From: a virus
Virus record (IMG/VR): IMGVR_UViG_3300023254_000002
Span: 1 to 40,887 of that record
Reading direction: 5' to 3' (one strand)
Length of the DNA: 40,887 bases
Below the pieces are notes generated by a model. The model was not told the origin of the DNA. It worked only from the letters and a program-made list of their open reading frames with translations, and made no database searches. The translations under genes were made by a program, and so were the position numbers. Below, piece after piece: positions 32,263 through 40,117 of this stretch; position 1 is the first letter of the stretch; each line of letters begins with the position of its first letter.

Positions 32263-33741
32263 TTACACCTCCGAACTTATTGTAAAATCTTGTATTACGT
32301 ATTTATTTCGCCTACACAATGATTCACCCTGTGAAGTATCAAAACGTCCAACTACAGCCCTACCCAATAAATCAGAAGTACAATTATCCATAACCATAGT
32401 TAATGTACCCTCAATTGCTGTCGTGCTTACCTCAGTTATATTTGCAGTTAATATGTACTTAGTGGGGTCTGTGCTTTTTCTTTTTGTTAGTGTAAGTGAA
32501 TGATAAGTTCCACTCCCATAATATGCCCTATATTTAGTCGTCTCAACTCTAGATAAGTTACCATTAATAACACTAACTAATTTAGCCCCACCCAGCCCAT
32601 CGGTTGACATGTAGAAACCTGCATAATTGTTTATGTCTGAGTACCACCCGACAAATGGTGTAAGGCTTGTAGTAAAAGCTCGCGCTACTCCTACTGGGTC
32701 GTATTCTATGTATAATTTCATTTCATCATAGTAATTATCTTTAGCAAGATAAATTTGGTCTAGATTCCTACTTGGGTTTATATCATTATCTTTTGTGTAA
32801 ATCCTATACTTTTTTTTACCAGCTACTGGTAACATATTATCCATTTGTATGACACCCAAGTTACCTGCTGGGTTTGATTCTACTATGGCATCCACATAAC
32901 CTGATACTGGATTCATCTTGCCTAAACCGGCAAGTACGGTTGAACCCGCACTGCTCGGTGGCACAACCTCAATTGCAGTAAAAGAAATATAACCTGGTGA
33001 CACTGCGTTTGTTGTGTGATGTGCTCTAAACCGCCATAAAACAGTATTAGCGTTTGGGTTAAAAGGTGTAGCTCCTAGCTGAACACCATCAGCTAATCTT
33101 TTTACATAATGCCTATCCATAAAAGTTGTACCCCTGGTACCACTTGAATCATCCATATTAAATTGTATAGCCTGATCTGTCACAGATGTAGTGTTAGCTA
33201 ATATCAAATGTATATCACTCGATGCCCCCATAGATTCAAAATAATAAGTCTCATAATATATTGATATTAAGCTATCGCTTGAATTGTAAATTGTCTCGTT
33301 ACCTTTTTGCCCGGTACTTAAATTTATCATTGAATCTGGCAAATTAAATTGTGGAATTTGCCTTTGGAAAGTCATGGGGCTCTTTGTTGTAGGGTATACG
33401 ATTATAGTATTGCAATCTGAACCTAATGGGAAAGATTGCCAGGATACAGTAAGATTACTTAAAAATAAGGGGCTGCTAGAATAATTAGTAGAAAAACCAT
33501 AACGTGTAGAGGGGCATATAATTTCATACGTGTTACTCCAGGCATCCATTATAAAATCATACATATTAACATCAGGGGTACCTGACCCTGTCACAAAATT
33601 ATTAATAGTAGTTTGAGTTAAATTCTTAGGTTCTATATTACTTAAAATATGGCTTAAATCCTTTTGTAACCTGACTAAAGAATCAGGTGATACCGAACCA
33701 TCATCTTCTAACCTTATAGCATTTAATTCCACATCTGCCAT
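32263..33741 (-). CDS. putative tail fibre / adhesin structural protein
   Basis: 492-aa beta-rich protein with no cysteine-rich region and no signal peptide. The N-terminus (LEDDGSVSPDSLVRLQKDLSHIL) contains a short coiled coil, as in trimeric virion fibres; the body is rich in S, T, N, Y and aromatic residues. I cannot assign a family. It has its own promoter and is insulated by a strong terminator, so its expression may be controlled separately from the head genes. AAAGGTGG precedes ATG 33741. Confidence 0.55.
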   Translation of the reverse strand: MADVELNAIRLEDDGSVSPDSLVRLQKDLSHILSNIEPKNLTQTTINNFVTGSGTPDVNMYDFIMDAWSNTYEIICPSTRYGFSTNYSSSPLFLSNLTVSWQSFPLGSDCNTIIVYPTTKSPMTFQRQIPQFNLPDSMINLSTGQKGNETIYNSSDSLISIYYETYYFESMGASSDIHLILANTTSVTDQAIQFNMDDSSGTRGTTFMDRHYVKRLADGVQLGATPFNPNANTVLWRFRAHHTTNAVSPGYISFTAIEVVPPSSAGSTVLAGLGKMNPVSGYVDAIVESNPAGNLGVIQMDNMLPVAGKKKYRIYTKDNDINPSRNLDQIYLAKDNYYDEMKLYIEYDPVGVARAFTTSLTPFVGWYSDINNYAGFYMSTDGLGGAKLVSVINGNLSRVETTKYRAYYGSGTYHSLTLTKRKSTDPTKYILTANITEVSTTAIEGTLTMVMDNCTSDLLGRAVVGRFDTSQGESLCRRNKYVIQDFTISSEV

Positions 33742-33766
33742 TTACTTCACCACCTTTGTTATTAAT

Positions 33767-33775
33767 ATTATATCA
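33767..33775 (-). promoter_or_regulatory. extended -10 promoter before the tail-fibre-like gene
   Basis: TGATATAAT on the minus strand, immediately after the terminator stem. A TTGTAA lies upstream but not at standard spacing, so this is an extended -10 type. Confidence 0.55.
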
Positions 33776-33778
33776 TGT

Positions 33779-33828
33779 AATTTTACAAAAAACACATTAT
33801 AACCACATAATGTGTTTTTTGTAAAATT
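33779..33828. terminator. bidirectional rho-independent terminator between structural genes
   Basis: Perfect 22-bp stem around a 6-base loop. The inner part ACACATTAT/ATAATGTGT is flanked by A6 and T6 runs on both strands, the classic bidirectional layout. It would stop the head-gene transcript before the tail gene. Confidence 0.88.
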
Positions 33829-33857
33829 GACAATTTATTTTACAGCTATGTATAAGT

Positions 33858-34154
33858 CTAGGTATAATCCCACACTATTCCTTTATACACGCTTGTAGTA
33901 GAATCCCCGAAAAGAGATAGGTAATTTGATACTTGTAAATTTAGTACATCACCCTCAGCTAGAAGAAAAGAATTAGTTGATGTGGGTGATGTAGTTAAAG
34001 TATTAATGTATATATTACCAGTACTACAAGAAATAGTAAGGTCAAAAAAACCACCATAAGTCGTTGAGCTTAGTACCGTTATGCCTGTACTTGAAATAGT
34101 GTTTGGTATAATATATTTTATTTTTTTTGATATTTCTTTACCCCACTCTATCAT
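33858..34154 (-). CDS. hypothetical structural-region protein, 98 aa
   Basis: Beta-rich protein of 98 aa with ISSTGITVLSSTTYGGFFDL and a T/S-rich middle (NTLTTSPTSTNSFLL). Its ATG overlaps the end of the small gene at 34138-34290 by 17 bases. Unrecognised; its position among head and tail genes suggests a minor virion protein. The terminator follows its end by about 30 bases. Confidence 0.65.
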   Translation of the reverse strand: MIEWGKEISKKIKYIIPNTISSTGITVLSSTTYGGFFDLTISCSTGNIYINTLTTSPTSTNSFLLAEGDVLNLQVSNYLSLFGDSTTSVYKGIVWDYT

Positions 34155-34290
34155 CGTCTACCACCTTACCTAACTTATCTATTTCTGAATATATTAATTG
34201 TAATAATTCGACAAGCCTAAAAGCTTCCTGCCCTGTTATCTGTGTGCGTTGAAGCATTACAGCAATATCTTGTAAATCTTTTATACTCAT
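34138..34290 (-). CDS. small protein, 50 aa
   Basis: Starts at ATG 34290 behind AAAGGGG with good spacing. The product is mostly helical: SIKDLQDIAVMLQRTQITGQ, then EAFRLVELLQLIYSEIDKLG. It overlaps the next gene by 17 bases. No family recognised; size and place match small accessory proteins of phage structural operons. Confidence 0.62.
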   Translation of the reverse strand: MSIKDLQDIAVMLQRTQITGQEAFRLVELLQLIYSEIDKLGKVVDDDRVG

Positions 34291-34352
34291 ATTGACCCCT
34301 TTCTACACTTTTAGTGTTTTACTCTTTAATATTAGTTACTATTTTCTTTATT

Positions 34353-34739
34353 CTATAGAATAAATTTTATTCTAGGTATTGCCATTAATATTATTTGGGC
34401 AACAATACTACCTTTAGTAATTGTAATCTCATGGTTAGTGTTGTTAGTTGCAACTATAGCAAATTCCTCATCATTGTCATTATAGTTTATAGTTCCAGGC
34501 ATTGAGTCTATTGTTAAATCTAAATCTAACGGATTTGTAGTATTCTTAGGTCTTACCTGAATCTCTGTGCCAAATGGAACTGCGATTTTAAAACCTGTAG
34601 GTATCAAAGCAGATGTATTCTTTGGAATTATAACCTCTGTGGCTGCATACACAGCCATTCCTGCATCATTTGGACTAATATAACTGGGTAGTTTAGCATC
34701 TGTTCTTATTTTTTTAGCACCAACATTTATTACTCCCAT
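34353..34739 (-). CDS. dUTPase-fold protein, degenerate
   Basis: 128-aa trimeric dUTPase-like protein. Motif 1 is DAGMAVYA (usual DAGxDLxA), motif 2 VRPKNTT (usual PRSGLA), motif 3 TIDSMPGTINYNDNDEE (usual GVIDxDYRG), motif 4 GSIVAQIIL (usual GDRIAQLI). Motif 5, the glycine-rich P-loop arm at the C-terminus, is absent. The motif 1 Asp and motif 3 region have diverged, so enzymatic activity is uncertain. It stands among structural genes, not replication genes, which also hints at a non-metabolic use. AAGGAGTGA precedes the start. A 19-base near-palindrome (34356-34374) lies at its 3' end. Confidence 0.8.
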   Translation of the reverse strand: MGVINVGAKKIRTDAKLPSYISPNDAGMAVYAATEVIIPKNTSALIPTGFKIAVPFGTEIQVRPKNTTNPLDLDLTIDSMPGTINYNDNDEEFAIVATNNTNHEITITKGSIVAQIILMAIPRIKFIL

Positions 34740-34752
34740 TAGTTATCACTCC

Positions 34753-35451
34753 TTATCCACTAATATAAGTTAACAACATTTTATACAATGCGCCATTGAT
34801 CTTTACAGTTAAAGTTCTATCTGAAGTTTCGGCTGCTGTTGCTACTGCTTGCTCTGTACAAAAACCTAATGTAGAGTTTGCTCCTGCTGTGGAGTATATA
34901 GATATTTGATCTGCCGAATTAGTTGTGGCATCTGTACCTTGTTTAATAGATAATCCACCAACTTGTGAAGTTTCAAACGTTGTAGTTCCTATACCTATAT
35001 TACCAGCACTATTTATAGTTTGTCTAATCACTCCATTAGTAGCTAAATATATTGGTTTTGCTCCGTCTTGTGTAATAAATAATCCTGAATTAGATGATTC
35101 ACTGCCTATATAACTTAAACCTGCTAGCGCTACCCCGGCATAAGTACCTGCATAGTTAGATGATAGCGTTTGTAAAATTGTACCACCTACATCTGCCGAC
35201 GTTCTAATACCTGCTGTAGCTGCTACCCCTGTATTAGGATTTGAAACTGTAAATCTATTATCCGCATTTAATGAAGTACTTAATGTATTACTACTTACAA
35301 TATTTTTAGAACTATCTAATTGAAGCATAGTTGAAGCTGTTAAATTACTTAAATTTACTGTACCCGAGAATGTTGCACCTGATAAACTGGCTTTAAGACC
35401 TAATAAACCCACTATTTTAGATAGTATACTAGGTCTATATGAACAACTCAT
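34753..35451 (-). CDS. tail/head fibre-like protein, 232 aa
   Basis: S/T/A-rich beta protein. Begins with SYRPSILSKIVGLLGLKASL, followed by GATFSGTVNLSNLTASTMLQ and LDSSKNIVSSNTL, a pattern used by many phage fibre proteins ahead of a trimeric shaft. Later GVIRQTINSAGNIGIGTTTF is the common fibre motif preceding the tip. Short for a tail fibre, so perhaps a head fibre or capsid-attached adhesin. Preceded and followed by structural genes. Confidence 0.65.
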   Translation of the reverse strand: MSCSYRPSILSKIVGLLGLKASLSGATFSGTVNLSNLTASTMLQLDSSKNIVSSNTLSTSLNADNRFTVSNPNTGVAATAGIRTSADVGGTILQTLSSNYAGTYAGVALAGLSYIGSESSNSGLFITQDGAKPIYLATNGVIRQTINSAGNIGIGTTTFETSQVGGLSIKQGTDATTNSADQISIYSTAGANSTLGFCTEQAVATAAETSDRTLTVKINGALYKMLLTYISG

Positions 35452-35473
35452 TTAAATCACTTCCTTTTCTCGT

Positions 35474-35872
35474 CTAAGAACTTAAACTCACACCACCTAA
35501 TGACCCAATCAGCCCCCATAATGCCGTACTAAGACCTATTAATTCAACTGAACTTGGTGTTGCCTGTGTTGTAAAAGTCAAAATGTGTGGCGTGTCTGTG
35601 GCTGTTGCTGTTGAGTAGGCTATTGTTACACCTAAATTCACCGAAACGGCGGCAGTAGAAGACTTATTTATGATTACTTTTCTTACACCTGTCAAAGGAG
35701 CCTTCATTGTAGTATAACTTCTAGCCGCTATACCATCTAACAATGTTACACCATGCGAAGTTATAACCGTATCCGAAGAACTCACAACTTGTACTTGTGA
35801 ACTCGCAGGCATGTTAGATGAGCCAAAGTAGAAATCATTATATGTGCTACCACCTAAAATTGTCTTTCCCAT
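35474..35872 (-). CDS. hypothetical structural protein, 132 aa
   Basis: S/T/A-rich protein beginning MGKTILGGSTYNDFYFGSS. Contains VRKVIINKSSTAAVSVNLGV and SSVELIGLSTALWGLIGSLG. No known motif recognised. Its position between the small membrane protein and the fibre-like gene suggests a minor virion component or fibre partner. Confidence 0.6.
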   Translation of the reverse strand: MGKTILGGSTYNDFYFGSSNMPASSQVQVVSSSDTVITSHGVTLLDGIAARSYTTMKAPLTGVRKVIINKSSTAAVSVNLGVTIAYSTATATDTPHILTFTTQATPSSVELIGLSTALWGLIGSLGGVSLSS

Positions 35873-35889
35873 TATATCACTTCCTTTTT

Positions 35890-36195
35890 TTATTTAAATT
35901 TAATTAAAGTTAATAAATCATTAGCCTTGTAAACAACTAAAGCAATTGCACTCAAAACTGTAACACATTTAGTAATCAAACTGAAATAAAACTTCTTATC
36001 TGTTCGGATATCTACTAATGTGTTATCTAATGTTTTAGTTAAAAGATCCTGCATATATTTATTATGCCTCTCAGCCTCTGTCCTATAACCCAATATAATG
36101 TCTGACATTGTGTCAAGTTTATTGTTAACTAAATCTATTTTAGTCGATAAATTACTTATTTGTTTAGTGTGTTCTTCACATAACACATTATCCAT
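35890..36195 (-). CDS. coiled-coil protein with C-terminal membrane segment (holin-like)
   Basis: 101 aa. Polar N-terminal coiled coil (ISNLSTKIDLVNNKLDTMSD) then one hydrophobic segment (FSLITKCVTVLSAIALVVYK) near the C-terminus. This resembles XhlA-type and other single-pass holin-associated proteins, but lies among head genes well away from the amidase. I start at ATG 36195 behind GGAGGTAA; a longer frame from 36234 is less likely. Confidence 0.65.
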   Translation of the reverse strand: MDNVLCEEHTKQISNLSTKIDLVNNKLDTMSDIILGYRTEAERHNKYMQDLLTKTLDNTLVDIRTDKKFYFSLITKCVTVLSAIALVVYKANDLLTLIKFK

Positions 36196-36245
36196 AAAAA
36201 TTACCTCCAACGTAGCAGTGTTAGGTAAAAACAACAGGAGTTTTA

Positions 36246-37151
36246 TTAAACCCCTGCATTATAGAAACATCCCATAGCTGGTTTACATCCAAAATTCCAA
36301 AGCGCGCAAAAGTTAAAATACAAATTCTTGGTGTAAATTTTGTCCTCGTCCATTGAGAATGTTTCCGGTTGTACTTCCTGGTAAATAACTGGATTCTCAA
36401 AAGAAGCATCCCACATAAGCCAAGCGGTTTCACTTGATATAAAAGTAGAATAAGACCACTTTATATTTCTGGGTAAAACATTTTTTGTGTTAGATATTTC
36501 ACCAGGTTTATTTACTGATTCATATATTGCTTCTATGTCCATCTGATTAACTGCACTAGTCAAAGCATTAGTTGGATTAATTTTCATTTTTCCACCCGCG
36601 TGATTTTTCCATCCACGTCTAAAAGCATTTATCATTGCCTTATGTGCGTTAGGATTAGCAATACTTGCGGCAGTTTGAGTGTTGTCGACTACATCTGCTG
36701 AATTAACCAAAGGATGTGAAGCACTAACCAGAGCAACCCCATCTGCTAATGTGATGCTTGTGCAATTATCAATCCAATATATTGCTTCTTGCTCTTTAAC
36801 CTCTCTTGCTGTTCTTGCCAATTCTTTAGCTTGTGCTGAATTAACAACACCATATAAATCCAAAGTCTTAGCTTTATAACTATATGAATATCCATTTGCC
36901 CACATTTCAGTAGTTATACTAGTCTGATAAGCTTGTGTCAATTTATTGTAATTAATAGAATCTCCCTCAGCTAATTTACCACCATTTGCTATATTACCAA
37001 CACTATCATAAGTTTCTTTCTCTTTATCAGATTTCTTTGTTACACAGAAATTTGTGTATTCAACTGGATAACTGTTGAAATTTTCCATAAATACTTCTCT
37101 TTGCCCAGTTTCTAAAAAACGAGCTATGTCCGCTGTCATTACAAATGCCAT
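36246..37151 (-). CDS. major capsid protein
   Basis: 301 aa. N-terminus MTADIARFLETGQREVFMEN, then KLTQAYQTSITTEMWANGYSYS (the E-loop/spine-helix region), AKELARTAREVKEQEAIYWI, and a KMKINPTNALTSAVNQMDIE to C-terminal domain with ETAWLMWDASFENPV. The layout matches HK97-fold capsid proteins of the Mu gpT/podovirus type. It follows the scaffold and small head gene in the classic order. Length is typical of a fold without insertion domain. Confidence 0.82.
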   Translation of the reverse strand: MAFVMTADIARFLETGQREVFMENFNSYPVEYTNFCVTKKSDKEKETYDSVGNIANGGKLAEGDSINYNKLTQAYQTSITTEMWANGYSYSYKAKTLDLYGVVNSAQAKELARTAREVKEQEAIYWIDNCTSITLADGVALVSASHPLVNSADVVDNTQTAASIANPNAHKAMINAFRRGWKNHAGGKMKINPTNALTSAVNQMDIEAIYESVNKPGEISNTKNVLPRNIKWSYSTFISSETAWLMWDASFENPVIYQEVQPETFSMDEDKIYTKNLYFNFCALWNFGCKPAMGCFYNAGV

Positions 37152-37178
37152 TTTATTACCACCTTTCCTTTTCTTTAA

Positions 37179-37691
37179 TTATATATCTTTAATTCCCAAA
37201 CCTGATGCTGTACTACTTACAATTGATACTGGTGCTTCGATATAAACCATTCTTCTAGCTGTTGAGAAGCCGTTAATTCTAAATACTGTAGCACTTGCTC
37301 CTGCTGGTGAATTAGCTAATGTGCCCATGCTTATCTTTGCTCCAGCGATTGTTGCGGCTGTAGACAAGCCAACATATTTGCCAATATCTGTAGACGATGG
37401 ATGTGCGGTTGAATATAATGTCGAATAACTCATTTCATATTGCAATCCTGTTATGAAGGGCTCAACATAAAATGGTGTGGTACTGGAAACAGGTACACCT
37501 GTAGATTGCACTACTGCTAAATAACCAACTAAATTCTGATAATCCGTACTTCCTAATGCTAAACCATACCTGTTACTCGATTTTGTGATTAGTTTGCCTA
37601 TGTCTGTTGATTTGATATTACCGCCTGTACTTGCTACACTATAGCATTTAAGGTAAGGTACTTGTGCGCCTCTTACTTGACATTTTGCCAT
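37179..37691 (-). CDS. putative head decoration protein, 170 aa
   Basis: S/T/G-rich beta protein between scaffold and capsid, where decoration or cement proteins usually lie. Begins AKCQVRGAQVPYLKCYSVAS and has TDIGKLITKSSNRYGLALGS and ISMGTLANSPAGASATVFR. Two conserved-looking TDIGK repeats (near residues 30 and 101) suggest a duplicated fold. Assignment rests on gene order and composition. Confidence 0.6.
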   Translation of the reverse strand: MAKCQVRGAQVPYLKCYSVASTGGNIKSTDIGKLITKSSNRYGLALGSTDYQNLVGYLAVVQSTGVPVSSTTPFYVEPFITGLQYEMSYSTLYSTAHPSSTDIGKYVGLSTAATIAGAKISMGTLANSPAGASATVFRINGFSTARRMVYIEAPVSIVSSTASGLGIKDI

Positions 37692-37711
37692 GTAATCAAC
37701 TCCTTATAAAA

Positions 37712-38440
37712 TTATTTTTTTGATTTGAAATACTTTTCTGCCGTCCATTTTTTGTCAGGTTGGTATTTTTGTAACATTGCTAATGCTTTTTTATCATCTG
37801 CATCCAATTTAAATTTTGATTCCATCCTGCCATTGCCCGAACTAGTTGTAGGCTGTGCATTATTACTTAATTTCTTCTTTGGTGTAAGATTATCTTCTAT
37901 TTTATTTTCTTGTAAAATCCTATTCAATCCCCCACGAGCCTTTATGTAAGCTAGTTCTAAAGTTAAGCCTTTGTTAGCTTTTAATTCTTTAGTTATATCT
38001 TTTTCCCAGTTGATTGCATCTTTATAGAGTGGGTTCTCTTTAATCAAATCTTGTATATCTTCTTTCAGATTATCTTGTTTCTTAATCCCTAGAAGCTGAC
38101 TTTTCATGTCTGCAATATCGTCTGAAATCAAATCAGCTAAATCTGGGTCAAATCCTTTAGATTTATACTTTTCTTTTATCGAGTTTTTGAATATTTTAAT
38201 ATCATCATCAAACTTTTTTTCATTTAATGTGTTTTCCAATTCTTTAGCTTTTCGTTTCATCTCCATGTATTTTTTTAATGAGACTTTTTCCTCTGGTGCT
38301 TCTTCTGTTGCTTCCTCTTCTATGACCTCTTCTGTTGCTTCCTCTTCTATGACCTCTTCTGTTGCTTCCTCTTCTATGACCTCTTCCGTCGTTCCATCTT
38401 CTTCTACTTCAAGGTTGTCTAATTTTTCATTCTCATCCAT
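37712..38440 (-). CDS. head scaffold protein
   Basis: 242 aa. N-terminus is strongly acidic with three repeats of TEEVIEEEA, the middle a charged coiled coil (YMEMKRKAKELENTLNEKKF, then KNSIKEKYKSKGFDPDLADL) and the C-terminus basic with DDKKALAMLQKYQPDKKW. This acidic-helical-basic layout immediately ahead of decoration and capsid genes is typical for scaffold proteins that guide procapsid assembly. I start at ATG 38440 with GGAGG 8 bases upstream; a longer TTG frame lacks support. Confidence 0.78.
   Translation of the reverse strand: MDENEKLDNLEVEEDGTTEEVIEEEATEEVIEEEATEEVIEEEATEEAPEEKVSLKKYMEMKRKAKELENTLNEKKFDDDIKIFKNSIKEKYKSKGFDPDLADLISDDIADMKSQLLGIKKQDNLKEDIQDLIKENPLYKDAINWEKDITKELKANKGLTLELAYIKARGGLNRILQENKIEDNLTPKKKLSNNAQPTTSSGNGRMESKFKLDADDKKALAMLQKYQPDKKWTAEKYFKSKK
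38301..38381. repeat. three tandem 27-bp repeats in the scaffold gene
   Basis: Three near-identical 27-bp units (38301-38327, 38328-38354, 38355-38381) encode TEEVIEEEA three times. A fourth partial unit follows. Copy number could vary between isolates through slippage. Confidence 0.93.
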
Positions 38441-38490
38441 AATAAAATCCTCCAAAATTTAAAGTTTATAACACACTCCTGTGCAATCCT

Positions 38491-38520
38491 ACTTTACCTT
38501 ATATATACTATACTTGTCAA
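38491..38520 (-). promoter_or_regulatory. promoter of the late head operon
   Basis: TTGACA (38515-38520) with an 18-base spacer to TAAAGT (38491-38496) on the minus strand, upstream of the scaffold gene. The -10 match is moderate. The -35 site overlaps the -35-like box of the divergent neuC promoter. Confidence 0.5.
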
Positions 38521-38537
38521 TGTGTATATGATATAAT
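38514..38537 (+). promoter_or_regulatory. extended -10 promoter of the neuC-amidase operon
   Basis: TTGTCAA, 5 bases, then ATATGATATAAT; the extended -10 TGATATAAT (TG at 38529) begins about 38 bases before the neuC start. The same motif lies at 26762-26785. Confidence 0.65.
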
Positions 38538-38568
38538 AGAAAATAAAAAAAATGGATGTAAGTGTAAA

Positions 38569-39555
38569 ATGAAAATTTGTATATTCGTAGGCTCTAGGGC
38601 TAATTATGGCAGGCTTTATTCAATAATAAAATTATTAAAAAGTACACATGATATAATCCTAATTGGTGGGTGTACACTAAATAATATAAAAAGTCAAGTG
38701 GAATTTGAAATAAATTATTGGGTAGAAGCCGATTTGTATAATGATACTTTTGATAATCGTAATTTAACGATGTCCTTAATAGCAATACAATGCGGTAGTA
38801 TACTAAAAAATGAGAAACCCGATTTGTGCATTTGCCATGGTGATAGATTTGAAGTATTAGGCTTTGCACAAGCCTCAAGTTCGCAAGAGATTAAATTGAT
38901 GCATTTAGAAGCTGGTGAAAAAAGTGGTATGTATGATGATAAAATAAGATATGCTATATCTAGCTTATCTGATATTTTATTAGCGCCAACTATTAGATCA
39001 AAAAACAATTTAAAATTCTTTACAAAAAAACTTATATATAATGTAGGCAGTCCAATTGTGGATTATATATATTCCCTTAAATTGGAAAAGTCTTCACATG
39101 AAAAAGTGTTGGTGTTATTCAACCCAACAAATTTAAAAGATTTAGAAAAACTAATTAATATAATTACCAAGCTTGATAAAAAAATAGTATGGGTTAATCC
39201 TAATATTGACCCAGGTCACAAAGAAATTACTAAAAGGATAAAAACTTTAGAGAATATTGAATTTATAAAAAATGTTAAATTACCAGATTTTATAAATTTA
39301 TTGAATGATTGTAGGTTTGCCATAGGGAATTCAAGTGCTGGATTAAAAGAGGCAAGTGTATTAGGTGTACCTTTTATAATGGTTGGTACAAGACAAAAAG
39401 ATAGGGAGTTTGGTTTAAATGTAATTAAAAGTAATTGTCTAGACCTAGTTAGCTTACCTCTCCGTTATCATTATAATGGCTTTATTGGTAATGGTGATAC
39501 GGCTAACAGAGTTTTAGAAATAATAAACGAAAAGGTGGTAGTAAAAAATGATTAA
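38569..39555 (+). CDS. neuC: NeuC-like UDP-N-acetylglucosamine 2-epimerase (hydrolysing)
   Basis: 328-aa enzyme of the NeuC/WecB family. The hydrolysing members convert UDP-GlcNAc (or related) to ManNAc (or related) and UDP, the first step of nonulosonic acid synthesis. Visible motifs: GSRANYGRL (start), ICHGDRFEVLGFAQA, LMHLEAGEKSGMYDDKIRYA, GSPIVDYIYSL, NSSAGLKEASVLGVPFIMVG and RQKDREFG. These cover both Rossmann domains and the UDP-binding site. It is shorter than bacterial NeuC (about 370-390 aa). ATG 38569 follows a weak GGATG. The end overlaps the amidase start by 8 bases. It is transcribed on the plus strand from its own promoter, apart from neuB and neuA. Confidence 0.88.
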   Translation: MKICIFVGSRANYGRLYSIIKLLKSTHDIILIGGCTLNNIKSQVEFEINYWVEADLYNDTFDNRNLTMSLIAIQCGSILKNEKPDLCICHGDRFEVLGFAQASSSQEIKLMHLEAGEKSGMYDDKIRYAISSLSDILLAPTIRSKNNLKFFTKKLIYNVGSPIVDYIYSLKLEKSSHEKVLVLFNPTNLKDLEKLINIITKLDKKIVWVNPNIDPGHKEITKRIKTLENIEFIKNVKLPDFINLLNDCRFAIGNSSAGLKEASVLGVPFIMVGTRQKDREFGLNVIKSNCLDLVSLPLRYHYNGFIGNGDTANRVLEIINEKVVVKND

Positions 39556-40090
39556 AGTATTCATATCCCCAAGTCAACAAAGGTGGAATCCCTGTTGTTT
39601 AGGGGATACCGAACAACAACATATGTTTGAAATAGGAAAAGTATTGTTAGAGAAATTACAAAAAGATGGGAGGTTTACACCAAAAATAATGGATAAGTTA
39701 ACGGGTGGAACAGAAGCAGAAACACTTGTAGCTACAGTGAATACAGCAAATACGTTTAACCCTGATATATATGTTTCATTACATAGTGATGCTGGATATA
39801 ATGCCCATGGGTGTAGTGTGTTTGCTTATAGTAAAAATTCAAAAGGTGCTGACTTAGCACAATGCATTTATAACACAGTAAGTATTTTAACACCATGGAA
39901 AGATATTGGGGTAACTTACAGACCTGAACTATATGAACTGAGAAAACCAAAATGCCCTGCTGTTTTGTGTGAGGTAAGTTTCCACGACCAAAAGACCGAA
40001 GCCCAATTTATTCATTACCAAAAAAGACAAATAGCTGATGCTATATATGTAGGAATTCTTAATTACTATCATTTACAATACCCAAAATAG
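39548..40090 (+). CDS. N-acetylmuramoyl-L-alanine amidase endolysin (Amidase_3 type)
   Basis: 180-aa zinc amidase that cuts the bond between MurNAc and L-Ala of peptidoglycan for host lysis. Zinc and catalytic residues: Glu22 (DTEQQHMF), His79 (YVSLHSDAG) and Glu142 (PAVLCEVSFHD). The first metal histidine (usual DPGHGG) is replaced by SPSQQ, a variation seen in clostridial phage amidases. No cell-wall-binding domain is attached. AAAAGGTGG precedes ATG 39548. It follows neuC, so lysis and sugar synthesis are co-transcribed. A holin was not clearly identified nearby. Confidence 0.92.
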   Translation: MIKVFISPSQQRWNPCCLGDTEQQHMFEIGKVLLEKLQKDGRFTPKIMDKLTGGTEAETLVATVNTANTFNPDIYVSLHSDAGYNAHGCSVFAYSKNSKGADLAQCIYNTVSILTPWKDIGVTYRPELYELRKPKCPAVLCEVSFHDQKTEAQFIHYQKRQIADAIYVGILNYYHLQYPK

Positions 40091-40098
40091 TAAAAAAA

Positions 40099-40116
40099 AC
40101 AGGCTATATAGCCTGT
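40099..40116 (-). terminator. stem-loop terminator between amidase and the Rha-type gene
   Basis: ACAGGCTATATAGCCTGT is an 18-base perfect palindrome. On the minus strand it is followed by TTTTTTTT, making a good terminator for the Rha-type gene; it may also end the amidase transcript. Confidence 0.8.
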
Positions 40117-40117
40117 A

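Noticed and set aside
34356-34374. Near-palindrome at the end of the dUTPase-like gene as a terminator.
   Set aside because: It is nearly all A and T, with no GC stem or clear T-run, so a stable hairpin is doubtful.
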